Below, piece after piece: positions 35,765 through 48,699 of a stretch of 64,000 bases of DNA. The position numbers and the translations under genes were made by a program. Numbering within the stretch: position 1 is the first letter of the stretch; every line of letters starts with the position of its first letter. The notes under the pieces are model-generated. The model searched no databases. It was not told the origin of the DNA and was given only the letters and a program-made list of their open reading frames with translations. Source of the DNA: Owenia fusiformis (lineage: Eukaryota > Annelida > Polychaeta > Sabellida > Oweniidae); the NCBI GenBank assembly GCA_903813345.2, contig CAIIXF020000011.1, positions 1,140,571-1,204,570 of the forward strand. Reading direction: 5' to 3'.

Positions 35765-37450
35765 AATCCATGTGATCACTTATTTTTGTAATCCTGAGAA
35801 AAACTGAAATGTTTTTTAAAGGTTCAGGTAGGTTACCGCAAATAATTTCATACGCTTATATCTTGAATATGACTATTTTCTTAACTTGAAGACAGTAATA
35901 TATTTTAGATCCATTCATTATCTTAAAGAAAACTATAAACAATTATAATGAAGTCAATCGCACTCCTAGATATTTAGCTATAGCAAAGCCATCAACATAT
36001 TGAAAATTAAGATCTAAAATATACATCCATGTTGATTATCGGGAAATAATGAATCTTAGCAAATGTGACCAAGACATCCCTTGTAGGACCAACATTATTG
36101 AATTGTCTTGCCCATTCCATTTCCAGAACAAGTACTACCATAGGAATATGATGACAGACACTTGGGATAAAGTGGTTTATGTAGATTTCGGTTTCGAAAT
36201 GATTTCACCTTAGAAATACATATTGTATGCCCAAGTATTAGGCAACGATGAGAAAGGTGTCCATAAATACGAAGGACGAAACGAAGAGTGAAAATAAGAC
36301 ATACTAAGGTTTACTTGGTCTAACGGAAAGAGTTCAGTATTATGTAAAATGTACTATAAGGAACCATAAACACTATCGCGCATGATACTGGAGTGTGAAG
36401 CTCATACTGCTTTAAGGTCAAATCTTTCAAACCAGCACAAAATTATCTAATAGAGATGATTCTCGGAGCAATATTTGGTGCAGGGGACATATTTGATGTT
36501 GATGAATATAAGCAAATTGCTGTTTACGTTCATAAAATGTACATAAATAGACCAGTAACTACAATAAATTTGTATATTATATATATGTTATAATTATAAG
36601 TAAATGATGTAACAATTTTATTTAAGCACATCAAATATGGTGGATGAAATAAATAAATAAAAATAGAAATGTCGGCGTTCCTTCCCGGGATGTACGGTGA
36701 TGAGAAAACAAAAAAAAAGCTCACCAAATTTTGCTCCCGGAAGTTCGGCCATTTTGAAACAAAGACAAATGTCTTTGTTTCCAGTCGATCCATCCTACAG
36801 ACAGGAGGAGATAACATTGGATTATTACAACGGCCCTGTTAAATTACGACAAAGAGACAACCCACCGATTTACATTATTGACAACGGTTAAATTAAAGTT
36901 GTGGACTCGTTAATATACCAAACATTATATGATCAGATTTATATCAAATAACAAATATTTTCTATAGCAGGGTAAAAATTGCAATCTGATTTTAAAATCA
37001 CTTCATCACTTATATCTCATATGTTTGCCTCCCTGCATTCGATCTCCGGTTCAGATACCGTGCTTGTTGCGTGTTTCAGTCTGTCTTACATGATTTCATG
37101 CGTGAATTACGATACATATGTATATGCCGCGGGATATATTATATACCAAAAAGGAATTGCTCACCTCCATTCGTGCTCAACAATACAAAAATACAACCAG
37201 GACTTTATTCAGTTGGTTTTATTTGGAAAAAATTGGCTCGATTTTTCAATGCTTAGTTAACGTTTATGTTTGCTCACCTGATCTCCCCGTTCCATTTAGA
37301 GTTTTAGTTCTTGATCCGATTTAAAGATGGCATACAATCAAACGAGTGTTTTAATCGCGAGCTCCTCTAACGACCCCTATCTAGCATCGTTATCACCAAT
37401 TAGTCAAGGTGCTAAGAGAATAATAGTAAGTAAACCTACTAGAATTCTAA
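35765..37450. other. Intergenic, no firm gene
   Basis: AT-rich. The only gene-like hint is a minus-strand ATG at 36752 in good context (CAAAATGG), reading MAELPGAKF before a donor GTGAGC at 36724; the 28-nt candidate exon has no downstream partner that I can identify. Confidence 0.3.
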
Positions 37451-37454
37451 CAGA

Positions 37455-37690
37455 TACATGGGCGTAACCAGGGGGTGTGATTGGTTCGATCGCACCCCCC
37501 CCCCCCAAAAAAAAGAAAAAAGTTGAAAAAATTAACAAATTCTGGTTTGAAATTGCCATACATTGTAAATTTGTTTTTAAAATTCCGGGATGAACCCTTT
37601 CCCTCCCCGACCCCCTGTTTTTTAGGGGGGGGGGCTAATTTCGCTCCCAGGGTTTCAAACTCAAGTTTGCTGCCTACGCCCCTTGGATAC
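37455..37690. mobile_element. Inverted repeat element with poly-C/poly-G arms
   Basis: GGCGTAACCAGGGGGTG...CACCCCCCCCCCCC is opposed by AGGGGGGGGGGC...CTGCCTACGCCCC. The ends (GGGCGTA / TACGCCC) suggest a small transposon of the type often found in marine invertebrate DNA. No target duplication clear. Confidence 0.45.
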
Positions 37691-38132
37691 ATTATATGAC
37701 ATTATTGAGCAGGAGAAGGGGTTCGGGGCAACACCTTAAAAACCAGCTCCCATGCTATCTAAATCCAATGGTTTGACTACCACACAGATCGTTGTTTAAT
37801 AAAGGAAGCCATCAATATACCGAGAAAAGCCAAATTAAGTATTGTGCCAACAAATGTAGATTTACTTCTAAATAAATGTTTTTAATGAATATTAAAAGTA
37901 AAAAATTAAACATAAACAAAACCAGCGCATGCACCCGTTGTCAATAAAACACCAAACGATGCAAGACAGCAAAAATACACTAGTATTCTTTTTTATAATA
38001 CATAATTAGTTTCTTTTTGTATTATAAAATTTGGATCAAATAAAGTTGATAAAGAGATTAAAACGATTTCAACAATTATTAATTAGACATCCTGTCTCCA
38101 TTTCAGAAAAAGTCACAACAATTCATGTCAGG

Positions 38133-38242
38133 GGATCCTTCCATTGGCACTTAGCCCTTGCACTGTTTTTTTTCAATATCTAAAACTTGGTACAGAGTCG
38201 ATTTTGACCCACTGTGCAAATGGAAGGATTTCTCACCCAACC
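38133..38242. repeat. Short inverted repeat
   Basis: GGGATCCTTCCATTGGCAC at 38133-38152 pairs with GTGCAAATGGAAGGATTTC at 38214-38233. Probably a small MITE. Confidence 0.4.
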
Positions 38243-38622
38243 ATTACCACATGTGAATGCATGACATATCATTGCAAAGAGGAGATAAAAGATTAAATGA
38301 AATTGATGTAGTCATCACTAGTTCTGTGATTTTACGAGACGCCCTGTATAAGAAATTAACATGAAATTATTTACACTAAACAATATTGTTGTGTCTTATT
38401 CAAATTGGAAGATCTAGAAAGTAGCAAAACAATATGTTATATCACGGAATATCACCGAATCCTCTTTACAAGATAATAAGTAATGTAATTTTATGTCCAA
38501 AAGGAAAGAAAATGAGATTTTTCATTACCGTCCAGATGTATATGGATCGCCCCGATAATAGGTCTTTATATTCTTTCAAGAGATACAATATGTTACACAT
38601 AATTCTGATGAAGATACAACAA

Positions 38623-41218
38623 TCACAAGTGGATGTAATTTCTCGAATCTTTTGCTATATAACCTGTTGATTTTTTGCTTGAATATTTTTGTTTCCATTC
38701 CAACATCATTTGTGTGTATGCATCGTGCGTTTTCTGATTTACAGCTCTATTATTTTTGAAAAATATGACTTCAAATGGAGATATATCAATCCCATTGTAA
38801 TATACATTTGGATAATATGGGTCTCCATTCATTTTCTTGTTGTACTTATGACATATTTCTTCAGTATTCTTCTTGTCTCGAAAATCGTGGTCTTCCCATT
38901 GTTTCAGAAGTGACGCAATATTAAAGCCCCTTTTCAGTAAAACCTGTGACATTTTAATTTCTATATTGTCGATAACTGATTGTTTGTCCTCGTAGCATCT
39001 GAGTACATCTTCTTCCAGGATTTGTAATCCCGAAATGCTTGTGACGAGAAACATGGATTGGATATGTACGGGATATATCTTTGAACAGCAAATGCTCGTA
39101 CCGACTAATCTTGTTTCATTATTTAGGTATTTCGTAAAGTAGGTGATCCAATGTTTGTCATTAGCGTAAGGAGGTATAAAAGGTCCTCTAACAGATGCAT
39201 TTAATAGCACGAAGAATTTATACCAATATTCTCCTTTCAACTTTTTCATCTGAAGCAGGGCTTCCTTCCATGCGCATGCGTCAAAGCCAGTGTTTTCCCG
39301 AACGATCACGTATGTGTTTTCGTATTCAGGAATATCAACAGTACACGTGTATCCATTTATTACAATGACGTAGTCAACATCGCTACTTTGGTGTTTACCG
39401 TTTATTGCAAAATCAATGAAAAATTGCAAATTGTTTTTCCTTATATCTTGTTTCTTATCTGCAATTTCTGAGTAGGCATAGATAACCAATACCCTGTCGG
39501 GAATTTCTCTTGATCTCTTGTCCAAACCTTAAAATAAATACAACATATTCGTACAATAGAATAGATTTATTCGATTTGAACCTCGGAAATAAACATGCTA
39601 AACGTAATGGATATTATATATTTATTAATGTTGACCGTTGACAGATGTACATACTCATACATGAGAAGTGGTAGCACTTTTTTATTTTATTTAAATATAA
39701 ATATATTATGCCAAATAGCTTGATGTGTTATAGAATATATTTTCCTATACCTCCATTTACATATTTTTGACAAAGAATTATTCTTTTTATCCATTCCCCT
39801 CCTCCCCCAGTTTTACTTCCCAAAAAAACTTATACAAAATTTGATTTATATTGTCTAATATGTTTAGATTTGTTTGATGAATCTATTTTATATGTAATGG
39901 TAGAAAATTAGAAATAAATGTAAAATGTATTTTATGACTCATGTGTATACTACACTCCCCTCCATAAGTTTGGCAACCTTTTTTCCCCATTGAACTACAT
40001 GTTAAAGCCTCCTTACCTTTGAATTTTTATTTACTTAAAATGCGATGACAATACTTATACTATTAATGGAAACGTAATTTGACTTTAATTCCAATACCTC
40101 CAAATTTTCTCAATTTTTTTCCTCAATTACAATAGGTCGAAAATTGATGATAAATTTGATGAATTTTTGAAAATTGACATTCCCATGTTAACCAATGGGA
40201 AATGGTAGGTTTGCCGCAAGTCATATGACTGAATATCCATCCATTCGAGTCCTTGCAAAAAATACGAGTTGGGCAGGCAATTGAATTTGCTAACTTTATT
40301 TAACAAAAAAAATGATATATTTCTTCAGGTTCAACAAAGTTATAGGGCTTTAAAGTCAAAATTGTTTTTCAAAAAACCTCTTCCATTGAAATAACACAGG
40401 AGGCGAAAAATTGTTTTCAAAAATGACTTTGAAGCGCTGTAACTTTAATACTCATCAAATAAACTAAACACTTAGTGTTCAAAAAAGTTAGACAATTCAA
40501 TTTTCTATATAAAAATATTTTTTGCTGAATCTTTTACTGAAAAGATATCCTGATTTCTGATTTGCCCCGAACCCTCAATTTCCCATTGGATTGCATGGGA
40601 ATGACGATTTTCAAAAATTCATCAAATGTATCATCAATTTTCGACCTATTGTAATTGAGGAAAAAAATTGAGAAAATTTGGAGGTATTGGAAATAAAGTC
40701 AAGTTGCGTTTCCTTCAATATTATAAGTTATTTCATCGCCTGTTAAGTAAATAAAAATTCAAACGTAAAGAGGCTTTAACACGTAGTTCAATGGGGAAAA
40801 AAGGTTGCCAAACTTATGGAGGGGAGTGTATATTGTAACACAGAACGGGTGTTTGCGTGTGTGTACCACTATTATGTTATCTCATATGAATTTATTAAAA
40901 CAGGTAAAAACATAATATTCATGTAAGAACCATTCAATATATGTCGTCATTGTGATATTATTTTGGCCGCTAAAGGCCACAGAAAAGACAGAGTGGATAA
41001 ATCGACAATGTCTTGAAGGCCATTTTACGTTCAGAAATATGGAAATAAACCCACGTTCTCCATTTGCAACGATTTGTACCCTGTTCCCTTTTAAACGTGG
41101 TAGGGTAGAGTGATTAAACGTGTCATAGACTTTTCTTACCTGACAAGAAAGATTCTTCCCTTGTCACTTGCATCAAGGTAACACCTAGTAATATACCTAG
41201 GCCGAATCCAAGCCACAT
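38623..41218 (-). CDS. RgpF-like putative glycosyltransferase, type II membrane protein
   Basis: Two coding exons: 41140-41218 and 38623-39527, joined in phase 1 at GT-AG sites; 327 residues from the ATG at 41218 (the exon itself begins at acceptor 41236, after an in-frame stop). Residues 2-16, WLGFGLGILLGVTLM, form a signal anchor. The lumenal part has the hallmarks of the RgpF/rhamnan-synthesis-like superfamily: VLVIYAYSE, DYVIVINGY, VIVRENTGFDACAWKEAL, FFVLLNASVRGPFIPPY, VGTSICC, HIQSMFLVTSISGLQILE and the late EIKMSQVLLKRGFNI. Proteins of this design occur in algae, fungi and invertebrates without assigned substrates; transfer of a sugar in the Golgi is inferred. The N-x-(S/T) site NNET may be glycosylated. 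A 5' noncoding exon could lie as far up as the promoter-like module at 45.2-45.5 kb, same strand. A MITE fills most of the intron. Confidence 0.8.
39953..40828. mobile_element. Tc1-type foldback MITE in the glycosyltransferase intron
   Basis: 876 bp between TA at 39951-39952 and 40829-40830. Ends CACTCCCCTCCATAAGTTTG and CAAACTTATGGAGGGGAGTG. Arms of about 250 bp match in inverted order (CCAATACCTCCAAATTTTCT with AGAAAATTTGGAGGTATTGG). Fragments occur at 20485-20556 and 50425-50560, and the interior is related to the element at 58883-59789. Confidence 0.85.
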
Positions 41219-41476
41219 ACCTTTTACAACCCAGTTCTGAAATGAATTTATAGTTAATAATATATTTACTGATGAATCAAATCAGTCTAACATGCATAGT
41301 CTCGTTATTTTCCTTAATGCGTGGAATCTGTAGATTGTAACCCTAATGCAAACCGTTTGTTTTTTCTCGCACGAAGTCCTCTTTGCCAATTGACTTCATC
41401 AATTTATCTTTCTTCATATGTATCAGTTGCTCGCACAGTTTTGCCGAAAGGCGGAGATAAATAATTTTTGACAATA

Positions 41477-44400
41477 GAGAGATTTCGCACATAAGTGAAA
41501 GTACAACTTATACGTATACGTATACTTTAAAGGGTCATGTCGAACTATTATATTTACTAAAATCAATTTTAAATTGTACTCAATGGACCATAACTATTCC
41601 CGATATAGAAAAGCTCCATCAACAAGAGACTGTGAATGCACTGTCATCCGCACGTTAGATTATGCACATTATAATTAAATGCTTGCTTCCGTGTCCTAGC
41701 AGTTGTAGTGTATTATAAACACGATCCTTTAAATTGAGGCATGATCCTTTAAAGTGAGTCATTACATAAACAAGTTGATTATTTCAAAGTTTTCATGATC
41801 AGTACAAGTTCAATGAACTTACAAAACGGTATATATTCGAAGATGATGAATAGGGTGTTCGGAAATTTCACTTTTTTACCTGAGAGCTAAGCACATTTGG
41901 GTTCCCATTCCTTTTACCCTCACTAACTTTGATGCAAAATTTCAGATTGCTAGGATGATGTCTTGGTTCTTGGAATTACACCTGAAATATCAGCCATTTT
42001 GGTGAAAATTCCCCCTTTTCATGAATTGCGTTCATTTTCAAATGACTTTATTTCATACTTAATTTAAGGTTCTCTAACTGTATGCAGTTTAGATACAGCT
42101 TATTACCATGTAACTTCAGTAAAGAAGTCAAGTTAAATGATTTTCCCTGCTATTTCTGACTTTAAAATTGTCGAAATGCTCGAGCGGACCGGGCTCGTAG
42201 ACGGTGACAATCGACACGGCATCATCTAGCGGCCAGAGTGTAGCGCCGAGATGATGAGGGGCGGCCATCGACCGTCCCGCCGGCCTAGCCTAGCCGGTAA
42301 TTTGCCATTATAATACTACATAAGTGTAGGATTTTATTAGTACTGATGCCCCTTTAGGGCCAAACGTACATCCGATATACAATTTTCAATAACAGTAAAT
42401 ATTGCAATAAAGTAAAGGAAATAGGATTACATTCTATGTAATCCTATTAGTCATTACTCTGATAATGACACATATGTACACGACAGGTCCAGCTTTAAAT
42501 AAAACATAGATTTATAAGATCCTTGTTGTAAAGTCATAAGTCTAAAAGGATAGTCATCTGTGGTAATATAACAATTTAAATTTTTTAAATTGTCCCTCCT
42601 AGCATCATTTCAGTTGTTAATTAACAAACACTGTGATATTCTTGAAAGTATTTTCCATCAGTTGGAATAATATTTGAATTTCATAAAGTATATTGCAGAA
42701 TGCTGCTATTCTTGAGATGGTAGCTGCATCTAATCAACATGCACATCATAGAACTCAAAGCACTGGTCTTGGGTTATGAAAATGGTACCTGAATCAATGG
42801 TGGGGAGGGGTATAAGACATTGTTTCTTCATACATTAGATCATTAATCAGATGAACTTTCATACCAAGCTTAAGGAGAGTTTTTGGCATTACTCTGATAA
42901 TGACACTTTTTCGGAACAGTTGAATGGTGCTTGACTCATTAAGAAGCCTCATTTTTAGAAACACTTGAAGGTTAAGTCATGGATGAATCTGTAGAATCAT
43001 CGGGATGCAGAAGATGATACTGTTGTAGCATTTATCCAACATTGCTAATAATGGTTCTAAGTAAGATATACTGAGAAACATTGAACCAGGCAAGTGTGAT
43101 CATGCTGACACAAGAGAGGCTTGTTGGTTTAGTTAATATAGTTGAGGCCATGTCAAGTCACAACAGCAATGTCAACTACATGTATATCCCATTGCCTTCC
43201 GAAGACAGAAACCCTCACCCAAATGCCATTTACCTATTTTCCTCCATCTCTTTATATAGGCAAGCCCCATGCTCCCACTTTCATTCTCCTCCATGTTATT
43301 TTCTAGCTCACCTCATCCTCTACTTCTCCCCCCTTTCCCATCCAAGTAATTGATCTTTTATTTTGCTTCATTTCAGTCCACCTTCTTCATTTGATCAGTC
43401 CACCTACCCTACTACATGCACCCTCTGACTGTCCCTTCCGTAAACCCTACCATCCAATCCCCAAATCTGAATTGCATTTATTGTACTGCATTTGACCTCT
43501 GCTCCTTCCTACACACTCCCCTTTCTCGATCTGCTCTATGAGTATAACTCTTAAAAATCCACATATAATTATAACTTGGCCCAGGATAAATTGTTTTCTG
43601 ACAAATCAGAACAAATTTTAAGCAAAATATTTGGCTTTGATTAAATAGAATATGAATTCATTCATCACGTAATTCACCCGAAAACATCAATTCATGTGCT
43701 CGTATCATTAATTGTTCTCAACTGGTATTGTTATGGGGATACTGACATAATGAGGGCAAGTAGGAATCAAAGATGCACAATACTGGGTTATAAATTATCA
43801 AAAACTTGCAAAAATCATCATATCTTAGCTTTTACCCTTTACACGTATTAACTACCTAGGTATTAGAGCAGTCACGTTTTTGCTCCTTTTTGAATCATTG
43901 TGTATATCTATAATTCTGAATTATTATGCATGATTGGTTTATCCAATGAATGTATAAGGTTATACATTTCATATTAACCTATTACCAATTGGGATGGCAA
44001 GAAGTAAAGTATGAAATAAAGTCATTTGAAAATGAATGCAATTCATGAAAAAGGGGAATTTTCACCAAAATGGCTGATATTTCAGGTGTAATTCCAAGAA
44101 CCAAGACATCATCCTAGCAATCTGAAATTTTGCATCAAAGTTAGTTAGGGTAAAAGGAATGGGAACCCAAATGTGCTTAGCTCTCGGGTGAAAAAGTAAA
44201 ATTTCCGAACACCCTAATGATGAACATATACAGTTGGATCTCCGTATAACGTTTTACCTACACGGTGTGGAACAAATGACCGCAAAATGAATTGGCTGAG
44301 TAGGAACAGTATCCAATCAAATACGTTAACCATCAATTTGAAACACCAATCAAACCACTAGGTTCTAGCAATTCCTGGAAACGACCCATTCAGTGGCTCA

Positions 44401-44696
44401 ACAAATGACATACAGGGTGTTTCATAACGAGCATCTCCAAAAAGTCAATTTGAGAAGAGATGGGTCTATATGTATGTACTATATATGAGCCTATTTTATT
44501 CTAGACAAACACATTTGGATCAACTAAACATGCTACAATTCAAGAAAGTACAAATGGCATCCCTTTGACCTTTATTTATTACAGTCCGAGAAGATCTTTC
44601 CTGACGAAAAGTTCACATTATGATACACCTTGTACGTTTACTTATAAGTATAAGTATACGTTATAAGTTGTACTTTCAGTATGTGCGAAATCTCTC
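41477..44696. mobile_element. TA-flanked transposon, copy A, split by a nested element
   Basis: Ends GAGAGATTTCGCACATA and TATGTGCGAAATCTCTC (the right copy has GTATGTGCG) flanked by TA at 41475-41476 and 44697-44698. Removing the nested 41851-44216 element and one 8-bp duplication leaves about 846 bp, matching the intact 837-bp copy at 60718-61554. TA duplication and short inverted ends point to the Tc1/mariner superfamily; no transposase, so non-autonomous. Internal inverted CTTATACGTATACGTATA tracts lie next to both ends. Confidence 0.85.
41851..44216. mobile_element. 2.4-kb hAT-like element with long inverted ends, nested in copy A
   Basis: Ends TAGGGTGTTCGGAAATTTCA and TTTCCGAACACCCTA, flanked by an exact 8-bp duplication ATGATGAA (41843-41850, 44217-44224). 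Inverted similarity extends about 210 bp (CATCATCCTAGCAATCTGAA with TTGCTAGGATGATGTCTTGG). The 8-bp duplication fits hAT, though ends differ from the CAGNG consensus. The interior has no transposase; it has a GC-rich patch at about 42165-42300 (CCCGCCGGCCTAGCCTAGCC) and a pyrimidine-rich run at about 43180-43500. Confidence 0.8.
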
Positions 44697-45143
44697 TAAT
44701 ATATCATGTTAACCTGACCTATTAGGTGTAAGAAAATATCATGTGTTTGGCTTTAAAGAGGTAAAAACAATTTTCACGGCCGAATTCGACCTCAATTTGA
44801 AAGATTTCAGTTTTTATATTATATTATTTAAAAACATAAAGGATAAGGTTGCTATTGATCTTATTTCGACAGAAAATGTTGCTACAACAGATATGAAATA
44901 TATCCTAATACTTTAGGCTGATAGCTTCACTAATCCTGGAAATATATTTAAGGAATAAAGACCGATATTTTATGATTTATGGCGTAATATACGAGGGTTC
45001 TCCCATATTACGTCCGGAACTAATACTATAAAACTAAGAGTTTTTATCATTATGGGCTGATATTTAAGCAGTGTCATGTTCAGGAATTTTCTGATCAATG
45101 TATTTAATTCCAAATAAAAATAGTATGTAACAAAAAAGTTATG

Positions 45144-45752
45144 AGTGTCCAAACTCGCATGGTGCAGGGTACCTGGGGCACATTATTTTGTCTCAAAATT
45201 AAGACAATATTTTTAGTTTATTTGCAATTGATTTGCATTTGTTGGACTTCGCCTCTTAAAGAGAGCATCGTCTTTACTCTTTCAGTTTTTAAAAAATCTC
45301 TGAACTCACTTAGCGAATCGGAATTCGTCGTCGCACGCATTTAGCACTTGCTCCTTCCAGCTCGCTGATTGGTTGAGAATAGGTCAGCGTAGTAGGTGTG
45401 AAATAGTTTATGACCCGAGGTGTCACAGGTATCGGTTTTTGGGGAAGGACAGCTAAACTGTAATACAATAGTCTATACTGGATAGTTGCGCTGCCATTGA
45501 GGAGATAAAAACTTTCCCTCAACTGATATAAACCTCAACATATCTCTTCAATCAACTTATGATATCTTGATATATTATTGTGTGATGTCACAATACTAAT
45601 TTCACAGTATCACTTGTAACAATACAACAAGTTTGAAGGTGAGTCACAGCTTTGAAAATATTGTCTTAATATTAATTGAGACGTTTTTAGGAGAAAAGAA
45701 TGTGTCCCTGGTACCCCACACCATGCAAGTTCGGACATGCCTAAAGGACGAG
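45144..45752. repeat. Inverted repeat arms around the minus-strand promoter-like module
   Basis: GTCCAAACTCGCATGGTG...GGGTACCTGGGGCACATT and AATTAAGACAATATTTT (45146-45214) are the complement of AAAATATTGTCTTAAT...AATGTGTCCCTGGTACCCC...CATGCAAGTTCGGACATG (45655-45742). The module at 45215-45500 lies between the arms. Confidence 0.6.
45215..45500 (-). promoter_or_regulatory. Promoter-like module, minus copy, core missing
   Basis: Read on the minus strand this matches 49790-50105: TATTACAGTTTAG, then GCTGACCT, CCAATCAGCGAGCT, AAATGCGT, then GTGAGTTCA, CTGAAAGAGTAAAGACGA and CTCTCTTTAAGAGG. About 90 bp that holds the CRE, second CCAAT and TATA box in the + copy is absent here. It could be an upstream promoter of the glycosyltransferase gene (same strand, 4 kb downstream) or just a decayed duplicate. 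Confidence 0.5.
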
Positions 45753-46019
45753 TGTCTTAAAGACCCTATGTATGCCCCAAAGATATTTAGAAGAAATTGT
45801 ACAGGATATCAAAGAACGGACTTTGTTTGATAACCAGATAACACAATTCATTCTGACCTTTACATTTCAAAATATAGGTCTTCCTATTAACATGAATGAA
45901 ATGTCCTTTTGAAGGAAAAATCACTCTTCTCACATTATTCCTCTCAATGTTTCTATTTACTATCAAAATAATCATTATTTACAGTCATCCAAGACTTTTT
46001 TAATTGATCCTCTTGGTAT

Positions 46020-46400
46020 TATCTTACATAATAGTGACAAAGCATAATGGGCAACATTCGAAAACACATAAATATATAGTCAAAATGCAAAATAATATTG
46101 AATAGTGATATTCTGCATACTTCATTGAATTCAACTGTCTACAAAAAATATGTCAGAAAAGAATATTGAGATTTTTATTCACATCACAATGAGAAAGAAC
46201 AAGGGGCAACATTAGAAACACATGGAGTAATCAACAAGTCAAAAATGCATATCAATCGAATTAATATTGATCTGCTTCGTTGATATCAATTGCTCATGTA
46301 CAATTTATTCTAAAGTGGCTGTAAAATACCGAATGTACTATTTTGCATCACAGTGAAGAAGCACAAAGGGCAACATTTGAAAACACAAACAATATAACAA
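46020..46400. repeat. Three diverged copies of a ~175-bp repeat
   Basis: AGTGACAAAGCATAATGGGC, ATGAGAAAGAACAAGGGGC and GTGAAGAAGCACAAAGGGC each precede AACATT(C/A/T)GAAA and ACACA, at about 46034, 46190 and 46353. Strongly diverged, no coding signal. Confidence 0.5.
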
Positions 46401-47394
46401 TTTCTAATAGGTTACTCTGAACTTACATAACTGTCGTACTTCTGTAGATGAGCCCACTCATGAGCACATTTTAGGCCATATGTTTCCAATCTACTTGAAA
46501 ATGGTCATCTGTGTATCGTTTAGATTGGTTGGCTTGATATACACCAAATATGAGTTGACATACATCGTCTTCAGTCAAAATGGGGAAGTCCTCAAAAGAG
46601 TGTACTACGATTTAGATGTAACCCTCTGTCTCCATACAGAGGGTACTGAGTGATTGCAGTTCATTCATAAAATTCCCTTGCTCTGGGCATTTTATAAGCA
46701 ACTGTCCCACCTACTAATTGTGACTTACAGTATATTTCTTCTTCACAATAAAGTTGAGCTGGATTGTTGAATGAACATTGGTTTGATCAGCCAGTGAATT
46801 GTGATAATATAAAAAATGTTCATTGACAAAAATTACGCCTGTCACATAAAGCTAAATGATTGTACAACAATCATCTCAAATTTGCATGTAAATTTATATG
46901 AATGTATAGAAAGGAATTACAAGTAATTATGTTGTTTAGAGCCATGGTAAAAAATATGCCTCTCTAGAGGTCATCCTTCAGTGGAAGCATAGATATTAGT
47001 TCATAAATTATGATATTAAATAAGAAAATACACTAAATGTATAAAACTCAATTGTCACAATCATTCTAAGGATTCTCAAAATGGCTGACATCATTCTATT
47101 TCATGCTGGAAATTGCATAAAAGTTCCATTTTTGCAAAACGCCTGGTCATTACCTAGATTTTTATATATCTCAAAAAGTACCTTAGAAGTACACTATCCT
47201 TCCAATGCATACAACTTTCTAGGTAAGAACCAGGCGTTATATGAACAAAGCAAGAGTTTATCATTACCTTCCTCTCTCTAAAAATAAGTAGGTCAGCACA
47301 ATTACAAACATGACTAATCCCCCTCAATGACCCTTGTTAAATGGCTATTTATAAGAAATAGCAATAATACTATATCCCAAGGTGGTCGTAATCA

Positions 47395-47690
47395 TGGGAT
47401 AAACCCAATATCACATAATTTCTCGTGATATCATTTTATCGCCTCGTAGATATCAAATATCAACACTCATTCGCTTCGCTCACTCGTGTTGATATTTGAT
47501 ATCAACTCGGCGATAAAAATGATATCACTCAAAATGATGTGATATATAGAGGATATCCTATGATTTATGAGTGATATGATTTTTATCCACGAATGGATAT
47601 GATATCTGCACGAGCGAGCGTAGCGAGAGAGTGCAGATATCAATAACCATGAGTGGATTAAAATCATATCACGAGTAAATCATAGGATGT
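47395..47690. mobile_element. Palindromic element with GAGCGAAGCGA-type core
   Basis: Two adjacent hairpins: GATATCAAATATCAACAC with TCATTCGCTTCGCTCACTCG and GTTGATATTTGATATC (47450-47507), and GATATGATATCTGCACGAGC with GCGTAGCGAGAGAGTGCAGATATC (47598-47641). Outer arms AATCATATCACGAGTAAATC and its complement (ATTTATGAGTGATATGATT) extend the fold. Such arrays occur in many invertebrate genomes as non-autonomous elements. Confidence 0.6.
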
Positions 47691-48699
47691 TCTTTTTATT
47701 CCATAGTTAAAGTCATCATCAGAATCGTCGGAAATTAAGTCATTTAATTCGAATTTTCAAAACGATGCGGCGATGTTGACACTTAGCCTCGTTTTGAGTC
47801 TGAAGTAGCAAAAATCCATAAACCATCGCATACGACGTCGTATGTCATGGCTAAAAAACCGTATGCTATGGTTAAGTGAAAATTTGTCAAAAATATCATA
47901 TTTTACCACTGATTACAAAAATACCGTTTTTATTTTCACATGTTATCCTATGAATATCATGCTAACTATGGAATAATCTGTATTTATCACACGCACGATC
48001 AAACGGGAATAGTATTTATTATTCACCACTTCGATTCCTCATATTTTTTATAATGAAATTGTCGAAAATGCAATTTTCTGAAATTGTCTGGATTTCTTTC
48101 CTACATATCAAATATCAATAGTATGTAAAATCTACCCTTTTATCATGAATAATCTTGTCAAAGATGAACTGACTGCTTATAAGGTGAATTCTAATATCCC
48201 ACTTGAACTCTCCATCTACAAAAAAATCATAAAAATTACATCAAAATTGAGATAGTTATTCCCAAACTAAGTATGTGACGTTTCTGGGGTCACCTCCTTA
48301 TTTGAAGCCCCTCCAACCTTCGTAATGAATGAATGTGAATCAACAATAAAAACTTTTGGAGATTAAATAAAGCCTTGATATCTAAATACAATTATATCCA
48401 AAATATAAAGACGAGAGGATTAGTCTTTCACAAGTAACTTCAAACCGTGTGTCCAAAAAAGGATTTGACAGCATTCTTTAATAAAATAATAAGAGTTCAT
48501 TTTTCAAAACAAAGTTTTAAAGGATTCACAAATTCTTCTTAAAGGACAACTGAAATAGCTTTTCTCAACTTGCAGCTACAAAAATGCGGTTTTCTCCATT
48601 GTAACCCCAACGTAGAGTTCTTGCGATAGCCATTATAAAATAAATGTTAGATAACTGCTAACGGTCATAAATAACGAAATAAAACTAACTGATCAATCA

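Noticed and set aside
36530-36891. Overlapping frames of 95 (-) and 64 (+) codons at 36.5-36.9 kb
   Set aside because: Neither contains a domain, and only the short MAELPGAKF start on the minus strand has exon-like context. Recorded as a weak hint, not a gene.
37447-37699. Pro- or Gly-rich frames in the poly-C/poly-G repeat
   Set aside because: They come from homopolymer runs inside an inverted repeat.
38689-38913. A 74-codon + frame within the glycosyltransferase gene
   Set aside because: Antisense to the conserved coding exon on the minus strand.
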